NCBI RefSeq assembly: GCF_022138605.1
Contig: NZ_JACBFS010000007.1
Span: 192,001-256,000, forward strand
DNA length: 64,000 nt
From: Xanthobacter sp. NM-25
Lineage (GTDB): Bacteria > Pseudomonadota > Alphaproteobacteria > Rhizobiales > Xanthobacteraceae
Direction: 5' to 3'
This document shows positions 51,141 to 61,427 of this stretch, piece by piece (position 1 is the first letter of the stretch; every line of letters starts with the position of its first letter). The notes beneath the pieces were generated by a model. The model was given only the letters and a program-made list of their open reading frames with translations, did no database searches and was not told the DNA's origin. The position numbers and the translations under genes are program-made.

Positions 51141-51836
51141 TCACCCGTCGGCCTCGCGCAGGCGGTAGCCCACGCCGGTCTCGGTCATGATGTAGTGTGG
51201 CTGGTCCGGCGAGGTTTCGATCTTCTGCCGGAGCTGGCGGACATAGACGCGCAGATACTGCACATCGGCCGCCTCCCCCCACACCTGCCCCAGCAGGTGC
51301 TGGTGGGTGATCACCTTACCGGCGTGCTGCACCAGGATGCGCAGGATATCGTATTCCTTCGGCGACAGCTTCACCTCGCGGCCGTCCACCCTGACGATAC
51401 GCTTCACCAGATCCACCGACAGTCCGCCGCTCTGGAACACCGGCCGCTCGCCCTGCTGCTGGAAGCGATGGCGCAGGGCGACCCGGATGCGCGCCACCAG
51501 CTCCTTCATGCCGAACGGCTTGCACACATAATCGTCGGCGCCGCGCTCCAACGCCTGGACGATGCCGGTCTCGTCGGTGCGGCTCGAGAGGATGATGATG
51601 GGCACATCCACACGCGCCGCGCGCCAGGCTTCGAGCAGATCGTGGCCGGAGCGGTCCGGCAGGCCGAGATCCAGCAGGATCAGGTCGGGATGGGCGGCCT
51701 CCACCTGCGCCATGGCATCGCGGGCGTTGATGGCCTCGGCGATGGCGAAGCCCTCGGCGCCCAAGCCCACCCGCAGCAGCTTGCGAATGGGCGGCTCGTC
51801 ATCCACCACCAGGATCCTGACCGTCGACGCCGTCAT
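51141..51836 (-). CDS. kdpE: Potassium response regulator KdpE
   Basis: OmpR-class response regulator of 231 residues that activates the kdp operon. The receiver has phospho-acceptor Asp56 in LILLDLGLPD, with Lys in VCKPFG. The C-terminal winged helix has LSPKEYDILRILVQHAG and the YLRVYVRQLRQKIE recognition region, close to other KdpE proteins. The start overlaps the kdpD stop by four bases. Confidence 0.94.
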   Translation of the reverse strand: MTASTVRILVVDDEPPIRKLLRVGLGAEGFAIAEAINARDAMAQVEAAHPDLILLDLGLPDRSGHDLLEAWRAARVDVPIIILSSRTDETGIVQALERGADDYVCKPFGMKELVARIRVALRHRFQQQGERPVFQSGGLSVDLVKRIVRVDGREVKLSPKEYDILRILVQHAGKVITHQHLLGQVWGEAADVQYLRVYVRQLRQKIETSPDQPHYIMTETGVGYRLREADG

Positions 51837-54541
51837 GCCTGCGCATCCAGATGGGGCAGCTCCGTCGCCAGCGGCAGGCGGAGGGTGAAGAGGGCGCCGC
51901 TGCGCTCGCGCCGGTTGGCCACCGTGATGGTGCCGCCCATGGCCTCGACGAAGCCGCGGCAGATGGACAGCCCGAGCCCGGTGCCGGCGCGCACGTGGTC
52001 GGTCTTGCGTACACGGTAGAAGGAATCGAACACCCGTTCCAGATCCGCCTCGGGAATGCCCGGCCCCTCGTCCATCACCCGGATGGCGAGCTCCGCCCCC
52101 TCCCGGCGGCCGGTGATCCGCACCAGGGAGCCCGCCGGCGCATATTTGGCGGCATTGTCCAGAAGGTTGAAGACCACCTGCTCAAACAGCACCGCGTCGG
52201 CCTTCACCATGGGCAGGTCGGAGGCGATGTCCACCTCCACCCGGTGGCCGGCCAGGATCTTCTCGGCCCGGCGCAGGGCCGCGCCGACCATATCGCCGGC
52301 GAACTGGAAGGAGGCGTTGGGCTGCATGGCGCCGGTCTCCAGCCGGGTCATGTCCAGCAGGTTGGCGATGAACCGGTTGAGCCGCTCGGCCTCGTCGATG
52401 ACGGTGGCCAGCAGATCGGCCCGGTCCGGCTCCGACATGGAGGCGGCATAGTCGCGCAGCGTGCCCGCCGCTCCCAGGATGGCGGCCAGCGGCGTCTTCA
52501 GGTCATGGGAAAGGGAGGTGAGCAGCGCCGAGCGCAGCCGGTCCGTTTCCGCCGCGCGCTTGGCCTGGTCGATGTCGGCGACCAGCTGAATGCGCTCGAT
52601 GGCAAGGGCGGCCTGATCGGCCAGGGCATCGAACAGCCGCTGCTGCTCGGGCGTGAGCAGCGGCCCCTGCCGATCATTGTCGAGGCCGATGACGCCGAGG
52701 ATGGTGCGGCTCGATTTGAGCGGCAGGTAGAGCCGGCGCGCGCCCGGCAGGGTATCGGCGCCGCGCCCGGCGGCATGGTCGTGGGCCCAGGCCCAGCGGG
52801 CGGCGGCCAGATCCGCCTCCACCAGGCTGTCGTCAGGCGGATAGCCGGCCTTCACCGCCAGGCCTTCCGCCTCTGGCATCAGGATCACCACCCGCACCTT
52901 GAGCATCAGGGCGAGCTGGTGGGCGCTCGCCCACAGCACGTCGTCGAGGGTGCCCGCCCCCGCCAGCTTCCTGGAGAAGAGATAGAGATCCTCGGTGACG
53001 CGGGCTCGCTGGCGCGCGGTTTCCGCCTGGCGCTGCACCCGCGCCATGAGATTGCTGGCGATCACCGCCACCACCAGGAAGAACGCCAGCGCGAGCACGC
53101 TCTCGGGGTCCTGAATGGTCAGGGTGTAGCGCGGCTCCAGGAAAAAATAGTTGAAGGCCAGCGCGCTGGCGAGGCAGGCATAGAGCGCCGGCCACAGGCC
53201 CGCCGTCACCGCCGTGCCCAGCACCCCCATGAGGAACACCAGGGCCAGGTTGCGCACATCGAGCACCCGGTCGAGCACCACGCTGGCGGCGAGGGCGCCC
53301 GCCACATAGAGGGTGCCGACGACATAGGGGCCGATGCGGAACGGCGGGCGCGCCGCGGCCGCCTTCACGCTCCAGCCCGGCGCGGCGGCCTCGCGCTCGG
53401 CGCCGGAGATCACATGCACGGCGATGTCGCCGGCACGGCGGATCAGGTCATGGGAGACCGAACCGGTCAGCAGCTCGCGCCAGCGCGGCTGGCCGGGGCT
53501 GCCCACCACCACATGGGTGAAATTGTTGGCGGCGGCATAGCGCAGGATGTCGCCCGCCACGTCCTGTCCGGGAAGGGTCACCGCCTCCGCCCCGAGCTGC
53601 TCGGCCAGGCGCAGGTGCGCGGCGATGCGATCCTTGTCCGCCTCGGCGAGCGCCGCATCGCGGGAGGTCTCCACGTGCAGCGCCGCCCAGGGCGCGCGCA
53701 GGCGGTCCGCCTGCCGGCGGGCATAGCGCACCAGCGCGCGGCCCCGCGCCTCCTCATTGACGCACACCAGCACCCGCTCGCCCGCCGCCCACGGGCCGGA
53801 TATGGCATGCGCCTGCATGTGGCTGACCAATTGCTCGTCCACCCGCTGGGCGGTGCGCCGCAGGGCCAGCTCCCGCAGGGCGGTGAGGTTGCCGGGGGAG
53901 AAATAGTTCGCGATGGCGCGCCGGGCGGTGGTGGGCAGATAGACCTTGCCCGCGTTGAGACGCTTGATGAGATCATCGGGGGTGAGGTCGATCACCTCGA
54001 TGTCGTCGGCCCGGTCGAGGATGGAATCGGGCACCGTCTCGCGCACGCGGATGCGGGTGATCTGCGCCACCACGTCGTTGAGGCTCTCCACATGCTGGAT
54101 GTTGAGGGTGGTGTAGACATCGATGCCACGGGCCAGCAGCTCTTCCACATCCAGATAGCGCTTGGGATGGCGGCTGCCGTCCACATTGGTGTGGGCGAGC
54201 TCGTCCACCAGCACCAGCGCCGGCCGGCGGGCGAGGATGGCATCGAGGTCCATCTCCGCGAGCAGGCGCCCTTTGTAGGTGACAGGGCGGAGCGGAATGA
54301 TCTCGAAGCCCTCCACCAGGGCCTCGGTCTCGGCGCGGCCGTGGGTCTCCACCACGCCGATCACCACATCCGCCCCATCGCCCCGCCGGGCACGGCCCGA
54401 CAGCAGCATTTCATAGGTCTTGCCAACGCCGGGGGCGGCGCCGAGGAAGATCTTCAGGCGGCCGCGGCTCTCCCGCGCGGCGCTCTCCAACAGCGCGTCG
54501 GGCGAGGGACGCGCCGGTGCGTCGCGCATGTCGTCAGCCAT
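51833..54541 (-). CDS. kdpD: Sensor kinase KdpD
   Basis: Potassium/turgor sensor kinase of 902 residues. In order: KdpD N-terminal domain with Walker A (GAAPGVGKTYEML) and LVDELAHTNVDGSRHPKR; a universal-stress-like domain (about 255-380); four membrane helices (about 405-500); a GAF-like domain; HisKA with SLSHDLKTPLAAILG; and a HATPase domain with NLLDNAAKYAP, VMDEGPGIP and GTGLGLSI. All elements look functional. It lies between kdpC and kdpE. Confidence 0.95.
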   Translation of the reverse strand: MADDMRDAPARPSPDALLESAARESRGRLKIFLGAAPGVGKTYEMLLSGRARRGDGADVVIGVVETHGRAETEALVEGFEIIPLRPVTYKGRLLAEMDLDAILARRPALVLVDELAHTNVDGSRHPKRYLDVEELLARGIDVYTTLNIQHVESLNDVVAQITRIRVRETVPDSILDRADDIEVIDLTPDDLIKRLNAGKVYLPTTARRAIANYFSPGNLTALRELALRRTAQRVDEQLVSHMQAHAISGPWAAGERVLVCVNEEARGRALVRYARRQADRLRAPWAALHVETSRDAALAEADKDRIAAHLRLAEQLGAEAVTLPGQDVAGDILRYAAANNFTHVVVGSPGQPRWRELLTGSVSHDLIRRAGDIAVHVISGAEREAAAPGWSVKAAAARPPFRIGPYVVGTLYVAGALAASVVLDRVLDVRNLALVFLMGVLGTAVTAGLWPALYACLASALAFNYFFLEPRYTLTIQDPESVLALAFFLVVAVIASNLMARVQRQAETARQRARVTEDLYLFSRKLAGAGTLDDVLWASAHQLALMLKVRVVILMPEAEGLAVKAGYPPDDSLVEADLAAARWAWAHDHAAGRGADTLPGARRLYLPLKSSRTILGVIGLDNDRQGPLLTPEQQRLFDALADQAALAIERIQLVADIDQAKRAAETDRLRSALLTSLSHDLKTPLAAILGAAGTLRDYAASMSEPDRADLLATVIDEAERLNRFIANLLDMTRLETGAMQPNASFQFAGDMVGAALRRAEKILAGHRVEVDIASDLPMVKADAVLFEQVVFNLLDNAAKYAPAGSLVRITGRREGAELAIRVMDEGPGIPEADLERVFDSFYRVRKTDHVRAGTGLGLSICRGFVEAMGGTITVANRRERSGALFTLRLPLATELPHLDAQA

Positions 54542-54565
54542 GGTCCCTCCCCCGCTCGCCGCCCA

Positions 54566-55168
54566 TCACCGCCCGAGCTGGTCCAAGGCCAGGTTGAGCG
54601 CCAGCACGTTCACCGTCGGCTCGCCGATGACGCCGAGCAGCCGATCCTTCACATGCGCCACCACCAGCGCCCGCACCGCGTCTTCACCGAGGCCCCGCGC
54701 CCGGGCCACCCGCGGCACCTGGAACAGGGCGGCCGCCGGCGACAGGTCGGGATCGAGCCCGCTGCCGGAGGTGGTCACCAGGTCCACCGGCACCGGCGCC
54801 GCCGGGTTCTCCGCCCGCAGCCGCGCCGCCTCGGCCGTGATGCGGTCGATCAGCACCGCATTGCTGGGGCCGAGGTTGGAGCCCATGGAACTCGCCGCAT
54901 TATAGGGCTGCGGCACGCTTTTGGCTGGATCGTTCGGATCGGCGCCAAGGGTGGCCGAGGGGCGCGGATGGAAGTAGCGCGCCGCGGTGAAATCCTGGCC
55001 GATCAAAGCGGAGCCGATCACCCGCCCCTCCCGTTCGATCAGGCTGCCGTTGGCCTGGGCGGGAAACACCGCCTGGGCAAGGCCGGTCATGGCCAGGGGA
55101 TAGGCGAGGCCGGTGATGAGGGTCAACGCCACCAGCATCACCAGGGCGGGACGCAGCTGCTTGAGCAT
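54566..55168 (-). CDS. kdpC: Potassium-transporting ATPase subunit KdpC
   Basis: Small subunit of the Kdp pump, 200 residues: one N-terminal membrane helix (about 8-28) and a periplasmic domain that raises K+ or ATP affinity. Family motifs are GSALIGQDFTAARYFHPRPSA, DLVTTSGSGLDPDLSPAAA and VNVLALNLALDQL. It lies 29 bases after kdpB and 24 before kdpD. Confidence 0.95.
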   Translation of the reverse strand: MLKQLRPALVMLVALTLITGLAYPLAMTGLAQAVFPAQANGSLIEREGRVIGSALIGQDFTAARYFHPRPSATLGADPNDPAKSVPQPYNAASSMGSNLGPSNAVLIDRITAEAARLRAENPAAPVPVDLVTTSGSGLDPDLSPAAALFQVPRVARARGLGEDAVRALVVAHVKDRLLGVIGEPTVNVLALNLALDQLGR

Positions 55169-55197
55169 GCTTGTCTCCTTTCAGGAAGAAGCCGCCG

Positions 55198-57258
55198 TCA
55201 GGCGAGGCCGAGGGCGGTGACGGCCAGATCGATGGCCTTGATGCCGGCGAACGGGACGATGATGCCGCCGAGGCCGTAGACCACCAGATTGCGGGTGAGC
55301 AGCGCGCCGGCGCCGACCGCCCGGTAGCGCACCCCCTTCAGGGCCAGCGGGATCAGCGCCACGATGATCAAGGCGTTGAAGATGATGGCGGAGAGAATGG
55401 CGCTCTGCGGTGTCGCCAGCCCCATGATGTTGAGGGCCCCCAGCTGCGGGTAGAAGGCCACGAACAGGGCGGGGATGATGGCGAAATACTTGGCCACGTC
55501 ATTGGCGATGGAAAAGGTGGTGAGGGCGCCACGGGTCATCAGCAGCTGCTTGCCGATCTCGACGATCTCGATGAGCTTGGTGGGGTCGCTGTCCAGGTCC
55601 ACCATGTTGCCGGCCTCGCGCGCCGCCACCGTGCCGGTGTTCATGGCGACACCCACATCGGCCTGCGCCAAAGCGGGCGCGTCGTTGGTGCCGTCGCCGC
55701 ACATGGCGACGAGCTTGCCCTTGGCCTGCTCCTCGCGGATCAGGGCCAGCTTGTTCTCGGGGGTCGCCTGGGCGAGGAAGTCGTCCACGCCCGCCTCGGC
55801 GGCGATGGCGGCGGCGGTCATGGGGTTGTCGCCGGTGATCATCACCGTGCGGATGCCCATGCGACGCAGCTCGGCGAAACGCTCCTTGATGCCGCCCTTG
55901 ACGATGTCCTTGAGGTGCACGACGCCCAGCAGACGCGGACCGCGCAGCACCGCCAGGGGAGTGCCGCCGGACCGCGCCACATCCTCGGCGATGGCCTCGA
56001 TCTCCCGCCGTGCCTCGGCGTCGATGCCGGCCGCCGGCTGGGCCTCCAAATGCTTCAGCACCGCATCCACCGCGCCCTTGCGGATGCCTTCTCCATCCAT
56101 GTCCACCCCGCTCATGCGGGTCTGCGCGGTGAACGGCACGAAGGTGGCGCGCAGGCTGGCCATGTCGCGGGCGCGAATGGCGTATTTCTCCTTCGCCAGC
56201 ACCACGATGGAACGCCCCTCGGGGGTTTCGTCGGCCAGCGACGCGAGCTGGGCGGCATCCGCCAAGTCGCGATCGGTGACGCCCCGCACCGGCAGGAAGG
56301 CGGTGGCCTGGCGGTTGCCGAGGGTGATGGTGCCGGTCTTGTCCAGCAGCAGGGTGTCCACGTCCCCTGCCGCCTCCACCGCGCGGCCGGACATGGCCAG
56401 CACGTTGAAGCGCACCAGCCGATCCATGCCGGCGATGCCGATGGCCGACAGCAGGGCGCCGATGGTGGTGGGAATGAGGGTGACGAACAGCGCCACCAGC
56501 ACGATCACCGGAATGGTGCCGCCGGCGTAGGCGGCAAAGCTCGGGATGGTGACCGTGGCCAGCACGAAGATCAGCGTCATGCCCGCCAGCAGGATGTTGA
56601 GGGCGATCTCGTTGGGGGTCTTCTGCCGCGCGGCGCCTTCCACCAAAGCGATCATGCGATCGATGAAGGTGGCGCCGGCGGCCGCGGTGATGCGCACGCG
56701 GATCCAGTCGGACAGCACCTGGGTGCCGCCGGTGACCGCCGAGCGGTCGCCGCCGCTCTCGCGGATCACCGGCGCGCTCTCGCCGGTGATGGCCGCTTCG
56801 TTCACCGAGGCCACGCCCTCGATCACCTCGCCATCGGAGGGGATGATGTCGCCGGCTTCCACCAGCACCACGTCGCCCAGCTTGAGGCTGGTGCCGGGCA
56901 CCAGGGTGAAGGTGCCGCGGTCCGCGCCGGAGAGCAGCTTGGCCTGGGTCTCGGTGCGGGTGCGGCGCAGGGCGTCGGCCTGCGCCTTGCCGCGCCCCTC
57001 CGCCACCGCCTCCGCGAAATTGGCGAACAGCACGGTGAACCACAGCCACAGCACGATCTGAAAGGAAAAGCCCAGGCCGGCGCCGCCGCTCAGCGCATCG
57101 CGCACCAGCAGCACGGTGGTGAGCGCCGACACCAGCGCCACCACGAACATGACCGGGTTTTTGGCCAGGGTGCGCAGATCAAGCTTGCGGACCGCATCAC
57201 CGAGGGCCGGCAGAAGAATGCGGGCATCGAGAATGCGCGCGGACGGCGACTTGCTCAT
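55198..57258 (-). CDS. kdpB: Potassium-transporting ATPase subunit KdpB
   Basis: P-type ATPase subunit energising K+ uptake through KdpA, 686 residues. Landmarks: TGES (AAITGESAPV), the phosphorylation site DKTGTITLG, KGAVDAVL, and GDGTNDAPALAQADVGVAMN, with paired membrane helices before and after. The ATG at 57258 follows GGAGG at good spacing. The GAGGCTCATC stretch containing this site is tandemly duplicated just upstream. A small membrane-protein gene precedes it, unlike the standard kdpAB junction. Confidence 0.95.
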   Translation of the reverse strand: MSKSPSARILDARILLPALGDAVRKLDLRTLAKNPVMFVVALVSALTTVLLVRDALSGGAGLGFSFQIVLWLWFTVLFANFAEAVAEGRGKAQADALRRTRTETQAKLLSGADRGTFTLVPGTSLKLGDVVLVEAGDIIPSDGEVIEGVASVNEAAITGESAPVIRESGGDRSAVTGGTQVLSDWIRVRITAAAGATFIDRMIALVEGAARQKTPNEIALNILLAGMTLIFVLATVTIPSFAAYAGGTIPVIVLVALFVTLIPTTIGALLSAIGIAGMDRLVRFNVLAMSGRAVEAAGDVDTLLLDKTGTITLGNRQATAFLPVRGVTDRDLADAAQLASLADETPEGRSIVVLAKEKYAIRARDMASLRATFVPFTAQTRMSGVDMDGEGIRKGAVDAVLKHLEAQPAAGIDAEARREIEAIAEDVARSGGTPLAVLRGPRLLGVVHLKDIVKGGIKERFAELRRMGIRTVMITGDNPMTAAAIAAEAGVDDFLAQATPENKLALIREEQAKGKLVAMCGDGTNDAPALAQADVGVAMNTGTVAAREAGNMVDLDSDPTKLIEIVEIGKQLLMTRGALTTFSIANDVAKYFAIIPALFVAFYPQLGALNIMGLATPQSAILSAIIFNALIIVALIPLALKGVRYRAVGAGALLTRNLVVYGLGGIIVPFAGIKAIDLAVTALGLA

Positions 57259-57300
57259 GATGAGCCTCCAGATGAGCCTCAAAGGCGGGGCGGCGCGTGA

Positions 57301-57477
57301 TCAGCCGACCGCCGACACAAGGGTGAGCACGGCGGCAAAGCCCAGCCCGATCAGGGCCATGGCCAGCATGCCGAGCAGCAGGGTCGAGATCCTGGGCGGG
57401 GTGGGATCATCCCCGGCCCGCCCCGCCCGGGCGGGCCGGCGGCGCGGGGTGGGGGTGGAAGACGGCGGGCGCGCCAT
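57301..57477 (-). CDS. Small membrane protein between kdpA and kdpB
   Basis: A 58-residue frame, ATG at 57477, fitting tightly between kdpA (15-base gap) and kdpB (42-base gap). Residues 1-30 are basic and Pro-rich (ARPPSSTPTPRRRPARAG). Residues about 33-55 form one clean hydrophobic helix (LLLGMLAMALIGLGFAAVLTL), giving an N-in single-pass topology by the positive-inside rule. I know no Kdp subunit at this place; KdpF is separately present. The ribosome-binding site is weak. It may be a new accessory subunit or only a spacer. Confidence 0.5.
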   Translation of the reverse strand: MARPPSSTPTPRRRPARAGRAGDDPTPPRISTLLLGMLAMALIGLGFAAVLTLVSAVG

Positions 57478-57492
57478 GGGGATGGCGCCGGC

Positions 57493-59196
<1,704 letters not shown>

Positions 59197-59230
59197 CGAA
59201 CAGGCCTTCGCAAGAATGGGCGCCGGGTGG

Positions 59231-59320
59231 TCAGAACCACTCGGGACGGATGAGGGCGATGGTGAGATAGAACAGAATGCACAGCGCCACAGCGCCGCCG
59301 GCGATGAGATCGAAGAGCAT
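59231..59320 (-). CDS. kdpF: Potassium-transporting ATPase small subunit KdpF
   Basis: A 29-residue single-helix peptide, MLFDLIAGGAVALCILFYLT followed by IALIRPEWF. The ALIRPE(R/W)F end is the KdpF hallmark. It stabilises the KdpABC complex in the membrane. It lies 34 bases upstream of kdpA, the normal position. Confidence 0.92.
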   Translation of the reverse strand: MLFDLIAGGAVALCILFYLTIALIRPEWF

Positions 59321-59338
59321 CACGGCCTCCACCCTCGC

Positions 59339-59449
59339 CTAAAGACCATCACAGACGCGGACATAGGCCAGCGCGCCGGCAAAGCAGAGAAATGTGAGGC
59401 CGATGAGAAGCAGATCCATGGTCATGTCCCGTTCCAGATCCACGATCAT
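59339..59449 (-). CDS. Tiny membrane protein leading the kdp operon
   Basis: A 36-residue frame starting at ATG 59449 behind GGAGGGGGCC; a later ATG at 59425 is the alternative. It encodes a short charged start, one hydrophobic helix (MDLLLIGLTFLCFAGALAYV) and the end RVCDGL. Peptides of this kind, ending YV..CD.L, commonly precede kdpF in proteobacteria but have no assigned function. It is the first gene of the operon, 18 bases before kdpF. Confidence 0.7.
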   Translation of the reverse strand: MIVDLERDMTMDLLLIGLTFLCFAGALAYVRVCDGL

Positions 59450-59554
59450 GGCCCCCTCCATCTCGAGAATGGAGCAGATCAACTGTCGCGAACGTCACCA
59501 AAGCTGGTGAGATCCCCGGCGCGTGGAAGAGGAGGGGACTATGGCGCCGAACCG

Positions 59555-59604
59555 CATAAAGGTTCGAGAGCGGACCAAAGGGAAAGACATAAAGACCGCA
59601 TAAA
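59555..59604 (-). promoter_or_regulatory. Probable KdpE-binding boxes
   Basis: On the minus strand TTTATG-CGGTC-TTTATG (59588-59604) matches the TTTATA-N5-TTTACA layout of the E. coli KdpE site. A third TTTATG lies at 59555-59560, exactly 33 bases (three helical turns) downstream. They stand 106-155 bases before the first kdp gene. Confidence 0.6.
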
Positions 59605-59666
59605 GATCCGGCCGCCGTCCACGCCGCGACACAGGCATGGGACCAGCCGTGGAACGCGGCCCGCCG

Positions 59667-60470
59667 CTAGCGGGCGAGGGTGTGGAAGCCGGCGCTGACG
59701 AAGGCCACGAAATCCTCGAACACCGTGGGATCGCCGGCGATGGCGCGGCCACCGGAGAGGCGCTCGATGCGCTTGTCGGCCACGTACATCAGCAGCGCCC
59801 CCACCGCATATTCATAGGCCCACAGCAGCCGGGCCTCCGCGCAGCCGGGCAGCGCGATCCGCATCGCCTCCAGGAAGGCGTGCACCAGCGGGTCGTAGAA
59901 GCGCTCGATGATGGCGCTCGCCTCCGGGCCGGGGTCCCAGGCGGTGCGCGCCACCAGCAGCGAGAAGGAATCCCCGGAGGCCGAACCGTGCAGCCGCACC
60001 ACCGGCTCCGCCCAGGCGGTGACGATCTCTTCCACCCGGCCCGGGCCTGGCCCCTTCGCCCCCACCGCCCGGATGCGGGCGATGCGCTCGTCGAGATTAC
60101 CCTGCCGGTGCTCGAACACGGTGGAGAACAGCTCCGGCTTGCGGCCGAAATAATAGCCCACCAGGGCCACCGGCACGCTGGCGCGGGCGGCGATGTCGCG
60201 CACCGAGACCGCCGCATAGCCGCGTTCCGCGAACAGGGCCTCGGCGCTGTCGAGAATGTCCTGGCGCCGGTCCGGCCGATCCCGCTCGCTGGCCGGCACC
60301 GGTGAACGCCGCCCGCGCTTTTCCGCCACGGCGCCGGCGGGCTTGCCCGTTTTCTTGCCGGCCGTCCCGCTGCGTGGCTCGCGGGCCGTCTCGGTGTGTG
60401 TCTTGCGGACGTTGGCGGCGGTGTCGGCGCGCTCGGGTCCCTGGCCGGATTTGGGCGTGGCGGTCTCCAT
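59667..60470 (-). CDS. TetR-family regulator of the divergent catabolic operon
   Basis: TetR regulator of 267 residues. A long Lys/Arg/Thr-rich N-terminal tail (about 1-65) precedes the HTH (DILDSAEALFAERGYAAVSVRDIAARASVPVALVGYYFGRKPEL), then a helical ligand domain. The tail is longer than usual; an internal start such as the codons just before ERDRPDRRQD is possible. It diverges from the cyclase/BKACE/SMP-30 operon, and two palindromic operators lie between them, implying repression of both directions. Confidence 0.88.
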   Translation of the reverse strand: METATPKSGQGPERADTAANVRKTHTETAREPRSGTAGKKTGKPAGAVAEKRGRRSPVPASERDRPDRRQDILDSAEALFAERGYAAVSVRDIAARASVPVALVGYYFGRKPELFSTVFEHRQGNLDERIARIRAVGAKGPGPGRVEEIVTAWAEPVVRLHGSASGDSFSLLVARTAWDPGPEASAIIERFYDPLVHAFLEAMRIALPGCAEARLLWAYEYAVGALLMYVADKRIERLSGGRAIAGDPTVFEDFVAFVSAGFHTLAR

Positions 60471-60547
60471 CGGGCTGTCGGCTCAGGTCCTTTCTAGACC
60501 GAGCAGCACGCCGGCGCCAACGGTTCGGGGCCGGGAAGAATGGCGTA

Positions 60548-60582
60548 TTGTACGATCGTACAAAAAGATGTACGTTCGTATA
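60548..60582. promoter_or_regulatory. Double TetR operator
   Basis: A perfect 16-base palindrome TTGTACGATCGTACAA (60548-60563) and an imperfect second copy TGTACGTTCGTATA (60569-60582). Centres are 20 bases apart, two helical turns on the same face. It lies 78 bases before the TetR start and 42 bases before the cyclase start, inside the only AT-rich spot of the divergent promoter. Confidence 0.75.
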
Positions 60583-60623
60583 AAATAGCGGGTGCCACAG
60601 GCGCCCATCAGGATGGAAACGCC

Positions 60624-61397
60624 GTGCCCCGACTGATCGACATCTCCATTCCCCTGGAGAATGACGTTCCCGCAGACCCGCCGTTCCAGCGGGTGCGGAT
60701 CGACTATGCCACCCACCGGGAAACGGCGCCGGCCCTGTGCGCCGCCTTTCCCGGGCTGCGCCCCGATCAATTGCCCGACGGCATGGGCTGGGCGGTGGAA
60801 ACCGCGCACATCTCCACCCACAACGGCACCCATGTGGACGCCCCCTGGCACTACCACCCCACCATGGATGGCGGCGCCCGCGCGATCACCATCGACGAGG
60901 TGCCCCTCGACTGGTGCTTCCGGCCGGGTGTGAAGCTCGATTTCCGCCACCTGCCCGACGGCCATGTGGTGAGCCCCGACGAGATCGACGCCGAGCTCGC
61001 CCGCATCGGCCACACCCTGGCGCCCTTCGACATCGTGGTGGCCAACACCGCCGCCGGCACCGCCTATGGCGCGGCGGACTATGTGGATCGCGGCTGCGGC
61101 TTCGGCCGCGCGGCCACCCTCCATCTGGTGCAACAGGGCATCCGCGTGGTGGGCACCGACGGCTGGAGCTGGGACGCCCCCTTCAGCGCCACCGCCCGCC
61201 GCTTCGCCGAAACCGGCGATGCCGCGCTGATCTGGGAGGGGCACAAGGCGGGCCGCGAGAAGGGCTATTGCCAGATCGAGAAGCTCCACAATCTCGAAGC
61301 GCTGCCCGCCACTGGCTTCACCGTGTGCTGCTTCCCGGTGAAGGTCCGTGCCGCCTCGGCCGGCTGGACCCGCGCCGTCGCCATTCTTCCCGACTGA
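60624..61397 (+). CDS. Cyclase-family metal hydrolase
   Basis: Cyclase/kynurenine formamidase-like protein of 257 residues. The metal-binding motif HxGTHxDxPxH is intact (HNGTHVDAPWHY). GTG at 60624 behind AGGATGGAAACGCC is the likely start. Family members cut amide or lactone-like bonds; the substrate here is unknown. First gene of the TetR-controlled operon, 30 bases before the BKACE gene. Confidence 0.88.
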   Translation: MPRLIDISIPLENDVPADPPFQRVRIDYATHRETAPALCAAFPGLRPDQLPDGMGWAVETAHISTHNGTHVDAPWHYHPTMDGGARAITIDEVPLDWCFRPGVKLDFRHLPDGHVVSPDEIDAELARIGHTLAPFDIVVANTAAGTAYGAADYVDRGCGFGRAATLHLVQQGIRVVGTDGWSWDAPFSATARRFAETGDAALIWEGHKAGREKGYCQIEKLHNLEALPATGFTVCCFPVKVRAASAGWTRAVAILPD

Positions 61398-61427
61398 TCC
61401 ATCCCCTTCTTCCTGCGGAGCGAAGCC

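Noticed and set aside
51851..55279. 1142-codon open frame antisense to kdpD and kdpC
   Set aside because: Third-position GC bias opens the opposite strand; kdpD and kdpC motifs are intact on the minus strand.
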